From a virus, in the IMG/VR virus record IMGVR_UViG_3300004097_003605, positions 1-64,000 of that record: 64,000 nt of DNA, one strand, 5' to 3'. Of the stretch, positions 1 to 8,621 are shown in pieces. Positions within the stretch are counted from its first letter, which is position 1. Each line of letters starts with the position of its first letter. The notes beneath the pieces are model-generated. The model was not told the DNA's origin. It made no database searches and saw only the letters and a program-made list of their open reading frames with translations. A program made the translations under genes and the position numbers.

Positions 1-55
1 GTAGAGCGAGCGGCTGTTAACCGCTAGGTTCATGGTTCGAGTCCATGTCGGGGAG
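1..55 (+). tRNA. tRNA-Asn (GTT), 5' end outside the window
   Basis: The anticodon arm is a five-pair stem (9-13 with 21-25) around a seven-base loop with GTT at 16-18. The T arm is 31-35 with 43-47 and has a TTCGAGT loop. The 3' acceptor strand is 48-54, the discriminator base is G55, and CCA is not encoded. The 5' acceptor strand and part of the D arm lie left of the window. tRNA genes are common integration sites, and everything to the right is accessory DNA, but no repeat of the tRNA 3' end was seen in this window. Confidence 0.93.
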
Positions 56-95
56 CTTTCGGTTTTTCAACGAACCGGCCACTGCCAAAGTTAAC

Positions 96-135
96 GCCCA
101 CTGCCCGTCTGTCGGGGAGTGGGCTTTTTTCTTTT
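96..135 (+). terminator. Rho-independent terminator after tRNA-Asn
   Basis: A GCCCACT / AGTGGGC stem (96-102 with 118-124) is followed directly by a T-rich run (TTTTTTCTTTT). It lies about 40 bases after the tRNA 3' end and probably terminates that transcript. The roughly 245 bases from here to the mcrC stop codon hold no convincing gene. Confidence 0.85.
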
Positions 136-380
136 ATGGCCAGTGGCTCGAATGGGTTGCGACGGCGGCCCGTGCAGGCCGAAAGTCTCAGGTTCGGCAG
201 AGAGCGAGTGGGGTGCGGAAGGGACCTTGAAGGTCTCGGGCGCGGCCCTAAGAACGCTGGCAAAACTCTCGAACTCTCGCGTGAACAACACTCTCGGATT
301 CAACGGGCCGGTTGCTTTCGGAGTCGGCAAGAAACCCTGTGGCCCAACTGCGATCCGCTGTTTCAGCAGATTCGGCGTGG

Positions 381-1496
381 TCAGTTCTGACTCGAGATGA
401 TGTCAGCAGGTAGTGCCAGCAACTCTTCTTCGATCAGCTCCCACGGCTTTGCGAGATCCACGGTTTCCCAACGGATCGAATGTCCCTGAATTGCGACTCT
501 CTCAGACAGGGCGTGCTCAACCGTCGGGTAGAGAAGGACGCCGGTTGACGTCCTGTGATGTTCCGAGCGATCTTCCTGCGACTTCAGGTACGCATAAATC
601 TGGAAGAGATGGTCGCGGCTGAAGGTCTGATTTCCCCAACGGCCGGTGACGAGAATCTTTGCTGTGAATTTCGTGTCGAGCACGATCAGGTGACCAGACG
701 GCCGATGCTGCAGGGCCAGGTCCGGTCTCATCGCCGGAAGAAACTCGGTCATTCCTTCTGCTGGCCACGCGAATGGCGGTTGCGAAGTGACCGTCCAGTC
801 GCGGAGGTGGTAGTTGTAGAACCGGGCGACGAAACGCTCGTAGGTGTCGTAGAGAGTGAACGCGTCCCGATCGAGTTGCGGCAATCCCGTAAAGCCCGAG
901 TCCTCAGTCGGCATTTGCCTCTTGCTCAGGAGAAAACAGATTGCGAGCATCAGTCGATAGTCGACATCGTGCCGATGTAATTGTTCCCGACGGATGTCGG
1001 ACACCTTCAGTTCGATCAGGTCGACTGCTTCCATCTCACGGACGATCCGTCGCAGCCGACCTCGCAATCCGTCGGCTGTTCGTCCATCTGTGCCGAACTG
1101 GCCAACCTGAACCATCCGCGCGAGTGTGCTTCGCACGATCTGGTTCCTGGGGACATTGGCACTGAAGACCTGAAACTGGCAGTACGCTCGCCCATGTTGA
1201 AACGCCAGTCGTTTCAGGCTTTCATTGAAGTCAACACGGCCGCGAATGCCCGCAATCTCGGCTGCGTGCGGCCGGTAGTCCCGCCCAAGACCAATGCGGA
1301 TCCGTTGTTGGATCAGATTCGCGAGAATCGTCGACAGTAGAGCGTCCAAAGTTGGGGCATTCTCGACTTCGGATTTCCAGTGGGACTTCAAATGCACGAC
1401 GTCCCAGGCATACAGCAGCATGTGCCAGAGATTCCGAACCGGAATTCCGGTCTTCGTCAGCTGAACTTCCTGTGTTGAACACTCCATTTCGATCAT
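381..1496 (-). CDS. mcrC: McrC-like subunit of a type IV (McrBC) restriction system
   Basis: This 371-residue protein is the likely nuclease subunit of an McrBC system, which cuts DNA carrying modified bases after recruitment by the McrB ring. The N-terminal part has the McrC pattern (a conserved motif around LWHMLLYAW near residue 25). The C-terminal third has a PD-(D/E)XK signature, MRPDLAL followed by IVLDTKF, where D and the DxK pair would bind metal. The start codon overlaps the stop codon of the upstream mcrB-like gene (ATGA), so the two are translationally coupled. A start nine bases further in is also possible. Function follows from the family and the pairing with McrB. Confidence 0.88.
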   Translation of the reverse strand: MIEMECSTQEVQLTKTGIPVRNLWHMLLYAWDVVHLKSHWKSEVENAPTLDALLSTILANLIQQRIRIGLGRDYRPHAAEIAGIRGRVDFNESLKRLAFQHGRAYCQFQVFSANVPRNQIVRSTLARMVQVGQFGTDGRTADGLRGRLRRIVREMEAVDLIELKVSDIRREQLHRHDVDYRLMLAICFLLSKRQMPTEDSGFTGLPQLDRDAFTLYDTYERFVARFYNYHLRDWTVTSQPPFAWPAEGMTEFLPAMRPDLALQHRPSGHLIVLDTKFTAKILVTGRWGNQTFSRDHLFQIYAYLKSQEDRSEHHRTSTGVLLYPTVEHALSERVAIQGHSIRWETVDLAKPWELIEEELLALPADIISSQN

Positions 1497-3604
1497 TTCG
1501 CAAGCAGCCCTTCCTCGGCCTGTTCAACCCGTCTCGCATTGTCGAACCAGTACTCCTTGAGTAGCGGAACAATTTCACTGCGAACGACTCCTTCGAACCA
1601 TGAACGGTCCAATCCAGAGAAGTCGTCGCCGCGCGGACAGAAGAAGCTGTGTCCGACCTGGTAGTTCTCGCCGAGCAAGGGATCGTCAGCAATCTCCTGA
1701 TTCAAGGTGATCATGCGCGTGGCCACCAGTTCCGCGAGCTCCGGCTGCATTTTTCGATCGGTCAGCCACTGGCGAAAAACTCGACTTGAGTACTGCGGCG
1801 TGAGCGTCATGAAGGCGAATCTGCGGCGCAATGCATAATCAACGATAGCCAGCGATCGATCGGCAAGATTCATCAATCCAATCAGATGCACGTTGGCAGG
1901 CACGTAGAACCGCGGCTCACCGTTATTCTGATAAACGAGCGGCACGGCGAACTCAGGTCCCCGCTTGTCTGCTTCGATGAGCATCAGTAACTCACCGAAT
2001 ATCTGACTCAGGTTTCCGCGATTGATCTCGTCAATGATGAAAACGAAATCGCGGTCGGGATCGCTCTGCGCTCGCTGGCAGAACTTGTAGAAGACGGCGT
2101 CCTGCAGCCCGAACGTTCCCGCCTGGTCTGGCAGTGGGCGATATCCCCGCACGAAGTCTTCGTACGAATACGTCTGGTGGAACTGGACCAGTTCCAGACG
2201 GTCATCTGCCTTCTCCTCCATCAGGGCGTATGCCAGTTTTCGCGCGATGAAGGTCTTGCCAACACCTGGAGCGCCTTGAAGGATCAGGTTCTTCTTTGCA
2301 CGAAGTCGGTCAATCGCGTGGGCAATCTCGGCCTCGGGCAGAAATACACCCGAGGCGATGATGTCCTCGATGCTGTACGGTTCCCCTGAACTACCATCGT
2401 CATCATCGGGGTCCGGTTCGGGAACGTCGTCTGAGCTCCACCATCGCTGACAGAACCAGCCATAGTCCTGGCTCGCCCCGTTCCAGATAAAGTCGATTAA
2501 CCGGCTCGAAAGATCGGTATGTCGGTAATCAGGATCAGTTCGCAGTCGCCAGATGGTTCGGCGGTCTGTGTAGAAATACCACTCCTTTGGCTTGAAGCCG
2601 GAGTCCCATTCCACCTCCAGCGTTCTGCCATCGCCACGATTGGCGACGACAGTGCCAATCGCCTTGATTGACATTCGCGAAACCGTGTTGCCACGCGCGT
2701 CAAACGGCAGGTTCTTTTTCTGTGTCGAGGATGACTTAATAGCAATTTGATCCCCGACTTTGATTGAGCGGACTTCTTCGAGGTACTTGTTCGTGTAACC
2801 GTTCTGCCAAACACCTTCGTCGAGGAACCGCTCTGTCTGGTCGGGCGGATCGGAATCGTTCCAGTAGGCGCCAACGAGCCAGTAATTATTTCCAGCCGGC
2901 AACTTCTTGCCGGGCTTGTCATCTCCGGTGTTAGTGGAGAGCCAGGCTTCGCGGGAAACCTCAGGCAGAGGTTTCCCCTTCTTTGCGACACTTTTGACTG
3001 CATCAATGTAGAAGCTGGCAGACAGACCCTCGGAAGGCAGATCGATCTTGAGATAGTCCCGGTTAATGTTGTCCAGATTCAAGAACGTGTCAGGGCGAAT
3101 CCAGAACAGTCCCATCGTGAGATTTGTAGCGACACCCCTGACATTGAGTGCCTCATCAAATGCCTCTGCGAATTCCGGACTGCCAATCGGATCGTCACTC
3201 AGCGCCAATCGAAACACGCGCCAGAGGGCCGAGACATCGTCGCGACCACGCTTGTCCTGGTAGGAAATGAACCATGAATTCTGGTTGTTCACAACCGGAA
3301 TGCCATTGAAGTCATCTGGAAGGGGCTTCTCTGCTCCGAGGAGCCTTTTGACCTCGGTGAGGATCGCCAGGCGTTCCTCGTTTCGAATCTGGCGGTTGAA
3401 GGAGCCAAGAAATGTGAAAGGGTCGATCTCCTTGATCAGAAACCGTTCACCGTCCTTGCCTTTGTCATTCAGCGGCGTGACCTTGATGCCATCCGAACGC
3501 AATTTATTGAGGCACTCGATGAGTTCAGGCTGTCGGTCTTCCCAGTCAAGAAGCAGACGGCCAATCTCTGTATAAAGCGGAATCCAGGTAAATGTATTTT
3601 CCAT
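1493..3604 (-). CDS. mcrB: McrB-like AAA+ GTPase with an EVE/PUA-like modified-base-reading domain
   Basis: This 703-residue protein should be the motor and recognition subunit of the McrBC pair. Residues 1-230 have no fold I recognise. Residues about 240-365 read like an EVE/PUA-like domain (YWLVGAYW, VGDQIAIKSS, then GTVVANRGDGRTL), a fold known to bind modified bases. The AAA+ module follows: Walker A GAPGVGKT near residue 445, Walker B FIIDEINRG, and the McrB-type sensor MNLADRS, where the usual motif is MNTADRS. The start is ATG with an AGGA-type ribosome site upstream. The modified-base-reader role of the N-terminal half is inferred; the GTPase core is clear. Confidence 0.87.
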   Translation of the reverse strand: MENTFTWIPLYTEIGRLLLDWEDRQPELIECLNKLRSDGIKVTPLNDKGKDGERFLIKEIDPFTFLGSFNRQIRNEERLAILTEVKRLLGAEKPLPDDFNGIPVVNNQNSWFISYQDKRGRDDVSALWRVFRLALSDDPIGSPEFAEAFDEALNVRGVATNLTMGLFWIRPDTFLNLDNINRDYLKIDLPSEGLSASFYIDAVKSVAKKGKPLPEVSREAWLSTNTGDDKPGKKLPAGNNYWLVGAYWNDSDPPDQTERFLDEGVWQNGYTNKYLEEVRSIKVGDQIAIKSSSTQKKNLPFDARGNTVSRMSIKAIGTVVANRGDGRTLEVEWDSGFKPKEWYFYTDRRTIWRLRTDPDYRHTDLSSRLIDFIWNGASQDYGWFCQRWWSSDDVPEPDPDDDDGSSGEPYSIEDIIASGVFLPEAEIAHAIDRLRAKKNLILQGAPGVGKTFIARKLAYALMEEKADDRLELVQFHQTYSYEDFVRGYRPLPDQAGTFGLQDAVFYKFCQRAQSDPDRDFVFIIDEINRGNLSQIFGELLMLIEADKRGPEFAVPLVYQNNGEPRFYVPANVHLIGLMNLADRSLAIVDYALRRRFAFMTLTPQYSSRVFRQWLTDRKMQPELAELVATRMITLNQEIADDPLLGENYQVGHSFFCPRGDDFSGLDRSWFEGVVRSEIVPLLKEYWFDNARRVEQAEEGLLAK

Positions 3605-3705
3605 GCAGCATCTGGTCCTGAAGCATCATTGTAGATCTCTTGAGTGCTGGTCGGATTGTACAGAACCGTCATCCTCACAGCACTTGGCTACGGATGCTAT
3701 TAAAT

Positions 3706-4116
3706 TCAGTCTGCTGGCGACTCCTTCGCCTCACCCCACGCTCGCCGTTGCTTCCGCCAGTCGGGGATGGCGGCGATGGGTTGGAGTTGGCGGAGGTGGA
3801 GCGGGTCGCGGCCGGATTCGACCCGAGGCAGGAACAGCAGGTCTTCCTGGATGTCGGGAGCCAGCATCAGCAGATTCATGATCTGCGTGACCCGAGCCCG
3901 ACTGACGTTGCCGAGGTGGGCGAGTTCGGACTGGTTGTCGATCTTTCCAGCCTTGATCAGTCCGTCGAAGCGGATTGCCAGCGCCATCAGGCGGGCGACT
4001 CGCGGAATGCGTCCGGACGGACGCGGTGTGTCGTCCGGCGGGCCGTCGACCAGAACGCGGCGGCCACGATTCTGTCGCTGGAAGTGGATCTCGGCTTCGA
4101 CTCGAATCGGTTTCAT
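3706..4116 (-). CDS. Small HTH protein at the end of the recombinase operon
   Basis: This is a 136-residue protein. Its centre (residues about 60-100, SELAHLGNVSRARVTQIMNLL) has the pattern of a ParB/KorB-type helix-turn-helix. The N-terminus is rich in Arg and Pro, and the C-terminus after about residue 105 is not recognisable. The start overlaps the recombinase stop codon (ATGA), so it is coupled to that gene. Proteins of this kind are often encoded directly after large serine recombinases of the DUF2924-associated type. A directionality or accessory role is possible but is inferred only from position. Confidence 0.7.
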   Translation of the reverse strand: MKPIRVEAEIHFQRQNRGRRVLVDGPPDDTPRPSGRIPRVARLMALAIRFDGLIKAGKIDNQSELAHLGNVSRARVTQIMNLLMLAPDIQEDLLFLPRVESGRDPLHLRQLQPIAAIPDWRKQRRAWGEAKESPAD

Positions 4117-5705
4117 GATGCGTCTTCCTCGTCAGTGAATTCCTCGGTCAGTGTCTGGATTCCATTGGGATGAAACGTGACGGCGACCTTGTTGCGGGCA
4201 CCGTCGTAGTCGACCCGGGAAACCAGCAGGCTGATGACACGAACCTGTTCGCGGGGTGGCATGGATTCCCACAGCGGGTCAAACAGGGACATGGCCTGTG
4301 CGACTTCCTTCTGGTCCACGACCTTGTGACTGAGCGCGAGCGCCTTCTCACGAAGTTCGGTCATGCGTCGTTCGCCGTCGCGGATACGTTCCTGCAGGTC
4401 AGCCAGCCGATCGACGGCGGGCGATGCCTGATCGCTCGGCTTCAACTGGTCGATCAGACGTCTCACTTCGTCATTCCAGCGAACGAGTTCCTGTTCGAGA
4501 CCGTGGCGTTCGGCTTCCAGCCCTTTCACCAGTTCGTTGGCCTGCTCACGGGCCTGTGCGACGGTGTCGCGAATCAACTCTTCGTCTCGACCGACGCAGC
4601 GGATCTGGTCTACGACGAATCGTTCAATCTCAGTCGCGGGGATAGAGCGCGACGGGCATGTGTGCCATCCGCGTTTCTGCGCCGCCGAGCAGACGTAGTA
4701 GCGGTAGCGTTTCCCGTCCGGCTTCTTCGTGTGTGTCGGCACCATTGCCGCATCGCAGGGAACACAGCGCAGAATGCCCTTCAGTAGAGCGCCGAAGCGG
4801 TTCCGCACGAGCGCGCCGCCAGTGCGACCGTTGCGCTGGAGCAACGACTGCACGCGCTGCCAGGTTTCCGGGTCGACGATGCCAGCGTGCTCCCCTTCAT
4901 GGATTTCGTCCTTGTACCGCAGTTTGCCGGTGTACGTCACATTGGTGAGCAACTTGTGCAGACTCGACTTCGTAAACGTCTTCCCGCCGCGTTCAGTGCC
5001 CTTGCGGGTGATCCATCGCTTGTTGAACCATCCGCGATTCTCAAGTTCCTGAATGACGGCAAGCAGTGAGCGGTGTTCGAGGTACAGCTCGTAGATTATT
5101 CCCACGCGCACAGCCTCGTCCTCATTGACGATCAGCTTCGAGCCACGCGGATCGACGTCATAGCCCAGTATCGGCATGCCGCCTGACCATTTCCCCTTGC
5201 GTCGCGCTGCGGCAATCTTGTCTCGCGTCCGTTCCGAAATGATCTCGCGTTCGAACTGGGCGAAGGACAGCAGGATGTTAAGCGTCAATCTGCCCATCGA
5301 ACTGGTCGTATTGAAATTCTGCGTGACAGCGACAAACGACACGCCGTGCAGGTCGAACTTCTCCAGCATGCGTGAGAAATCCATCAGCGACCGACTGAGG
5401 CGATCGACCTTGTAAACGACCACGCAGTCGATTCGGTCGGCTTCAATGTCGGCCATCAGCCGCTTCAGCGCTGGGCGGTCCATGTTGCCGCCTGTGAATC
5501 CGCCGTCGTCGTACTTGTCGGCGACAAGTTCCCAGCCTTCCTGTACCTGGCTGAGAATGTACGCCTCACCGGACTCACGTTGAGCGTCGAGCGAATTGAA
5601 TTCCTGGTCGAGGCCTTCCTCTGTCGACTTTCGCGTGTAGACGGCACATCGAATCTTCGCTGGCGGCTTTTCCCGGCCATTGCGACGTTGAGAGAACTGA
5701 CTCAT
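4113..5705 (-). CDS. Large serine recombinase (integrase)
   Basis: This 530-residue site-specific recombinase very likely integrates and excises the element. The resolvase catalytic domain is at residues about 17-165, with the nucleophile Ser27 in YTRKSTEEG. Further catalytic Arg motifs are VDRLSRS and the SERTRDKI segment at the start of the long helix. The recombinase domain spans about 170-300. A zinc ribbon (RCVPCDA and later YVCSAAQ / HTCPS) lies near 325-370, with a coiled coil at about 390-470. It is co-transcribed with DUF2924 upstream (four-base overlap) and the HTH protein downstream. The gene is full length with no missing catalytic residue. Which DNA it integrates into cannot be read from this window. 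Confidence 0.95.
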   Translation of the reverse strand: MSQFSQRRNGREKPPAKIRCAVYTRKSTEEGLDQEFNSLDAQRESGEAYILSQVQEGWELVADKYDDGGFTGGNMDRPALKRLMADIEADRIDCVVVYKVDRLSRSLMDFSRMLEKFDLHGVSFVAVTQNFNTTSSMGRLTLNILLSFAQFEREIISERTRDKIAAARRKGKWSGGMPILGYDVDPRGSKLIVNEDEAVRVGIIYELYLEHRSLLAVIQELENRGWFNKRWITRKGTERGGKTFTKSSLHKLLTNVTYTGKLRYKDEIHEGEHAGIVDPETWQRVQSLLQRNGRTGGALVRNRFGALLKGILRCVPCDAAMVPTHTKKPDGKRYRYYVCSAAQKRGWHTCPSRSIPATEIERFVVDQIRCVGRDEELIRDTVAQAREQANELVKGLEAERHGLEQELVRWNDEVRRLIDQLKPSDQASPAVDRLADLQERIRDGERRMTELREKALALSHKVVDQKEVAQAMSLFDPLWESMPPREQVRVISLLVSRVDYDGARNKVAVTFHPNGIQTLTEEFTDEEDAS

Positions 5706-6202
5706 TTCCGGTTCTCCCGGCGAAGGCGGAAGAACTGAAAGCCGTTGATGTGCGTGCCGGTAATCTTCTTCGCGGCGGCGCTGAGCGAACGGTAGACCTC
5801 GCCTTCGTATTCGAACCCGCTGGTCAACACGCGGACCTGAACCGTACGGCCCTTGTACTCGCGAGACAGCACCGTTCCTGGCAGCGGTAATCGATCGTCG
5901 TGATCGAACTGCACGTGAGTTGTGACCGTCTGCGCTTCCGGGTTTGTTGTGGCAGGTTTTGGACGCGGTGGCGCAAGGCGCAGATCGGCATCGTTCGCGA
6001 GTTCCTCTGCCCGCTGCCGCGCCCGTTCGGATAAGCCACCCTCGGCGATTTCCTGAATTCGCCAGACGATTCGCTTGATGAGCCAGGCCCGGTTGCCCGT
6101 CTTCGTTTGATCACCAAAGACGTCTTCGTACTTTCGTCGCAGCTCCCGGACTGTCATCCGCTGCAGCGCCGAGATCTCTTTGCCCACATTCAATGACATC
6201 AC
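5702..6202 (-). CDS. DUF2924 family protein
   Basis: This 166-residue protein has the DUF2924 pattern: an N-terminal LRRKYEDVFGDQTKTGNRAWL-like segment (residues about 20-45) that pairs with IVWRIQ, and a C-terminal half with EYKGRTVQVRVL and a GYEGEVYRSLSAAAKKITG-like stretch. The family's biochemical role is unknown. It is typically encoded directly upstream of a large serine recombinase, as here, where stop and start overlap by four bases. A recombination directionality or DNA-binding accessory role is an inference from that linkage. Confidence 0.88.
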   Translation of the reverse strand: MMSLNVGKEISALQRMTVRELRRKYEDVFGDQTKTGNRAWLIKRIVWRIQEIAEGGLSERARQRAEELANDADLRLAPPRPKPATTNPEAQTVTTHVQFDHDDRLPLPGTVLSREYKGRTVQVRVLTSGFEYEGEVYRSLSAAAKKITGTHINGFQFFRLRRENRK

Positions 6203-6248
6203 ATGCCTCCGTTTGAGAAATCGATCGCATCACACGATCTCGAAACCG

Positions 6249-6437
6249 TTAACCGTCGTGGTCACTGAGCACGGTTTCGGACGAAAGCTCAAGGCATGTC
6301 GTGTCGGACGCGGGCGACTCCCGTTGTTCGAGGATCAACCGGCAACGCTGTCGCAGAATGACAGCAGAGAAGATCGCAGCCAGCTCGGTTCGACGTTCTT
6401 CCGACGTCATCAGTACGGGGTCATCTGTCATGAGCAT
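6249..6437 (-). CDS. Small protein leading the recombinase operon
   Basis: This is a 62-residue ORF between the repeated 34-base element and DUF2924. The residues around TSEERRTELAAIFSAVILR form an amphipathic helix; the rest is acidic and polar. Small ORFs of this character are commonly found immediately upstream of DUF2924-recombinase pairs, which supports a real gene. No function is recognisable. Its start lies 88 bases downstream of element copy 1. Confidence 0.6.
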   Translation of the reverse strand: MLMTDDPVLMTSEERRTELAAIFSAVILRQRCRLILEQRESPASDTTCLELSSETVLSDHDG

Positions 6438-6525
6438 CCTGCTGTGAGTCTGGCGGCGCGCAGGGCGATCTCAGTTCAGCGATGCGGCAGCCAGCTCGGT
6501 TTCAGCGTTTATTCGTTCGCCCTGT

Positions 6526-6559
6526 CTGTAGACCTACCCGGTCGGAGATCGAACTGACG
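6526..6559 (-). promoter_or_regulatory. Repeated 34-base phage control element, copy 1
   Basis: On the minus strand this reads CGTCAGTTCGA, six variable bases, then ACCGGGTAGGTCTACAG. The 17-base core is identical in all three copies. It points at the recombinase operon, 88 bases from the start of the small leading gene. The core contains the inverted repeat GTAG-GT-CTAC. It could be a promoter for the phage sigma factor or an operator. Confidence 0.8.
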
Positions 6560-6663
6560 AATTCGATCTCGCGAAAGTGACCGGCTCGTTCAGTCGCCGA
6601 CGATTGTTGCCGAAGACGCCCGCCGGCGAGGGCGGCGATTCGGCGGCTAAAATACTTGTTCAA

Positions 6664-6691
6664 TTGACCTGATAGATATGCGGGCTAAAAT
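6664..6691 (+). promoter_or_regulatory. Sigma70-type promoter of lexA, with overlapping palindrome
   Basis: TTGACC (6664-6669) and TAAAAT (6686-6691) are separated by 16 bases, close to the sigma70 consensus, about 50 bases before the lexA start. The palindrome TCAATTGA overlaps the -35 box and is a candidate autoregulatory operator. A second GGCTAAAAT copy lies 38 bases upstream. The rest of the 300-base gap to the divergent operon holds only element copy 1. Confidence 0.6.
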
Positions 6692-6738
6692 GCCGCCAAT
6701 CAATGGACAGCAGAAAAAGGCGATGAAAGGACAGTTCT

Positions 6739-7401
6739 GTGGCGGGACAGCGTGCGCGTCGTGGTCGACGCCCAATATCCGGACTCACCGAGCCCCAGCA
6801 GAAGACGCTGGCAGCGGTGCAGGAATGGCTTGCGCGCAATCATGTCCCGCCGACGATGCAGGAACTGGCGGACGCGTTGGGAATCGCTCCCGCCAGTGTG
6901 CATGAGCAGATCACACAGCTCGTGCGCAAAGGTTATCTGCATCGGGAACCGCGCAAGGCCCGCAGCCTGACTGTGGTCAGGCAGGTGCCCCCCGATCCGG
7001 CCGGACTCGTTTCGGTGCCGATCGTGGGCACGGTCGTTGCGGGCATGCCGCTGCTGGCGGAAGAAAACGTCGAAGGGGAAGTGCTGGTCGACGCGGCTCA
7101 GGTGCGTTCGGGCCGGCACTTCGCTCTGAGAGTTTCCGGTGACAGCATGCAGGATGCCGGCATGCAGACCGGAGACCTGGTCGTCGTCCGTCAACAGCCG
7201 GTGGCCGAGAACGGTGACATCGTGGTCGCACTGCTGGATGGCGAAGCGACCGTCAAACGACTGTCCATACAGGGGCACGAGATTGAACTGCGTCCCGAGA
7301 ACTCCCGGTATCGACCGATACCAGTGGCTCCGGATGCAGATCTTCGCGTGCTGGGCAAAGTCGTGGCGGTTCGCCGAATTCAGCAGGAACAGAACGAATG
7401 A
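6739..7401 (+). CDS. lexA: LexA-type self-cleaving repressor
   Basis: This 220-residue protein has the full LexA layout. An N-terminal winged helix (residues about 15-75, with PPTMQELADALG and ASVHEQITQLVRKGYL) binds DNA. The Ala101-Gly102 cleavage site sits in TVVAGMPL. The S24 catalytic pair is Ser136 (SGDSM) and Lys173 (ATVKRL). It should keep target promoters shut until DNA damage triggers RecA-assisted self-cleavage. It opens the rightward early operon of the prophage and stands next to the divergent recombinase operon, so it is probably the phage repressor rather than the host SOS regulator. The GTG start has an AAAGGACAG ribosome site upstream. Confidence 0.92.
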   Translation: MAGQRARRGRRPISGLTEPQQKTLAAVQEWLARNHVPPTMQELADALGIAPASVHEQITQLVRKGYLHREPRKARSLTVVRQVPPDPAGLVSVPIVGTVVAGMPLLAEENVEGEVLVDAAQVRSGRHFALRVSGDSMQDAGMQTGDLVVVRQQPVAENGDIVVALLDGEATVKRLSIQGHEIELRPENSRYRPIPVAPDADLRVLGKVVAVRRIQQEQNE

Positions 7402-8621
7402 CTCGATTTTCACTGCCAACCGTGCTGCGCATGGTTCCCAACCCGCTGCTGCGGGAATTCTTCATCCGGATGAACCTGGGCTCACTGCCCATCGACTGGG
7501 ACGGTCTTCAGAAGCGGGAGATCGGTCCCATCCAGCAGGCTCTGGATGAACTCTCTGACGAGGACTTCGACCGGGTCGAATCGAATCTGCATGATGTCTG
7601 CGAGCTGTCACGCGAGACCGGATTCAATGCACTGGTCGAAGCGGCAGCGGACGCTGGCGATTTCGATTTCGCCAACCGTCTGCCGGACAATGGCGGCTGG
7701 TATCACAAGGCGATGTGGGCCTGGTTGAATGAACCGGAACTTGTGCAGTCGGCGCTGGTGATTCACGAAGTTCAATCGCTGAGTCGCTGGCGGATACGCA
7801 CCGATCTGCCTCACACGAATCCCGACACGTCGCCGGAAGCGGTTGAGCAATTGTCGCGTCAGCTGTCCGATCTGCTGGTCTGGGAACAGGGTCGCGGCCG
7901 GCACTGCACGGTGGAAAAACTCAGTCGCAAGGGCGTCGAGTACTTTTTCGCGTGGCCTGACGATTTTGTGCAGAACGTCACGGTCCACGATTCGTCCGGA
8001 CTGTTGCGACCACGGATGATGCGGAAGACGTTTCAGATCGTCTTTGCGTTTTCGCCCGCCGACGGGACTCTCGAACTGCTGGCTCGCGTTCCGCCGAAAG
8101 TCCGCGACGGGATCGAAGCCGTCTTCGGCCGCGTGATGCTGGGTGTCGATCTGGCTCCGTGGAAACCGGAGACCGTGTATGACCTCGACGTGCTCAAGGA
8201 CCCGCACTTCTCGCTGACCACCGATCCTGAAGATGCAGTCGAAGTTCGGATCCGGGCCATGCGGCTGTCGTTCCGAAACAGCCATCGCCGGATCACGCTG
8301 GAAGCCGATCCCGACCGGACGCCAGACGACGTTTACCACATGATCGACGAGTGCCTGAACGATACGGGATGTCCGATGCACGCCGTGCATGTGACGCAGG
8401 TCACGTTCTGTTTTCAGTTTGCTCCTCGGAGCCGGACGCGCGGCGGAACGGTGACCTTCAACGTGACCTGGCCGAACTCATGCACCGTCCGCAGCGAACG
8501 GCCGGAACGAGTGGAGATCGTGCACAAGTACCTCAAGCGATGGGGAATCGAACGTGACGAGCAGTCTGTCGAGAGTGCTGCAGACGCTGGAGATGGAGCC
8601 AGCCCGGCTCTCGTCAACTGA
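7398..8621 (+). CDS. Unknown 407-residue phage protein
   Basis: The start codon overlaps the end of lexA (ATGA), so the two are one transcript. I recognise no domain. The protein is acidic, without membrane segments or a signal peptide. A central part (residues about 150-250) is rich in aromatic and basic residues, and the C-terminal quarter contains a pattern of beta strands (VTFCFQF, GTVTFNVTW). Its place between a LexA repressor and a zinc-ribbon/HTH protein suggests an early regulatory or DNA-related job, but that is context only. Confidence 0.8.
   Translation: MTRFSLPTVLRMVPNPLLREFFIRMNLGSLPIDWDGLQKREIGPIQQALDELSDEDFDRVESNLHDVCELSRETGFNALVEAAADAGDFDFANRLPDNGGWYHKAMWAWLNEPELVQSALVIHEVQSLSRWRIRTDLPHTNPDTSPEAVEQLSRQLSDLLVWEQGRGRHCTVEKLSRKGVEYFFAWPDDFVQNVTVHDSSGLLRPRMMRKTFQIVFAFSPADGTLELLARVPPKVRDGIEAVFGRVMLGVDLAPWKPETVYDLDVLKDPHFSLTTDPEDAVEVRIRAMRLSFRNSHRRITLEADPDRTPDDVYHMIDECLNDTGCPMHAVHVTQVTFCFQFAPRSRTRGGTVTFNVTWPNSCTVRSERPERVEIVHKYLKRWGIERDEQSVESAADAGDGASPALVN

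Noticed and set aside
1-55. tRNA-Asn as the attachment site of this prophage
   Set aside because: No second copy of the tRNA 3' end was seen near the prophage right end, and McrBC separates the tRNA from the recombinase. The tRNA may be the site of a larger island.
6700-7419. 239-codon open frame on the minus strand
   Set aside because: It is antisense to lexA, which has all catalytic residues, a good promoter and a downstream overlap.
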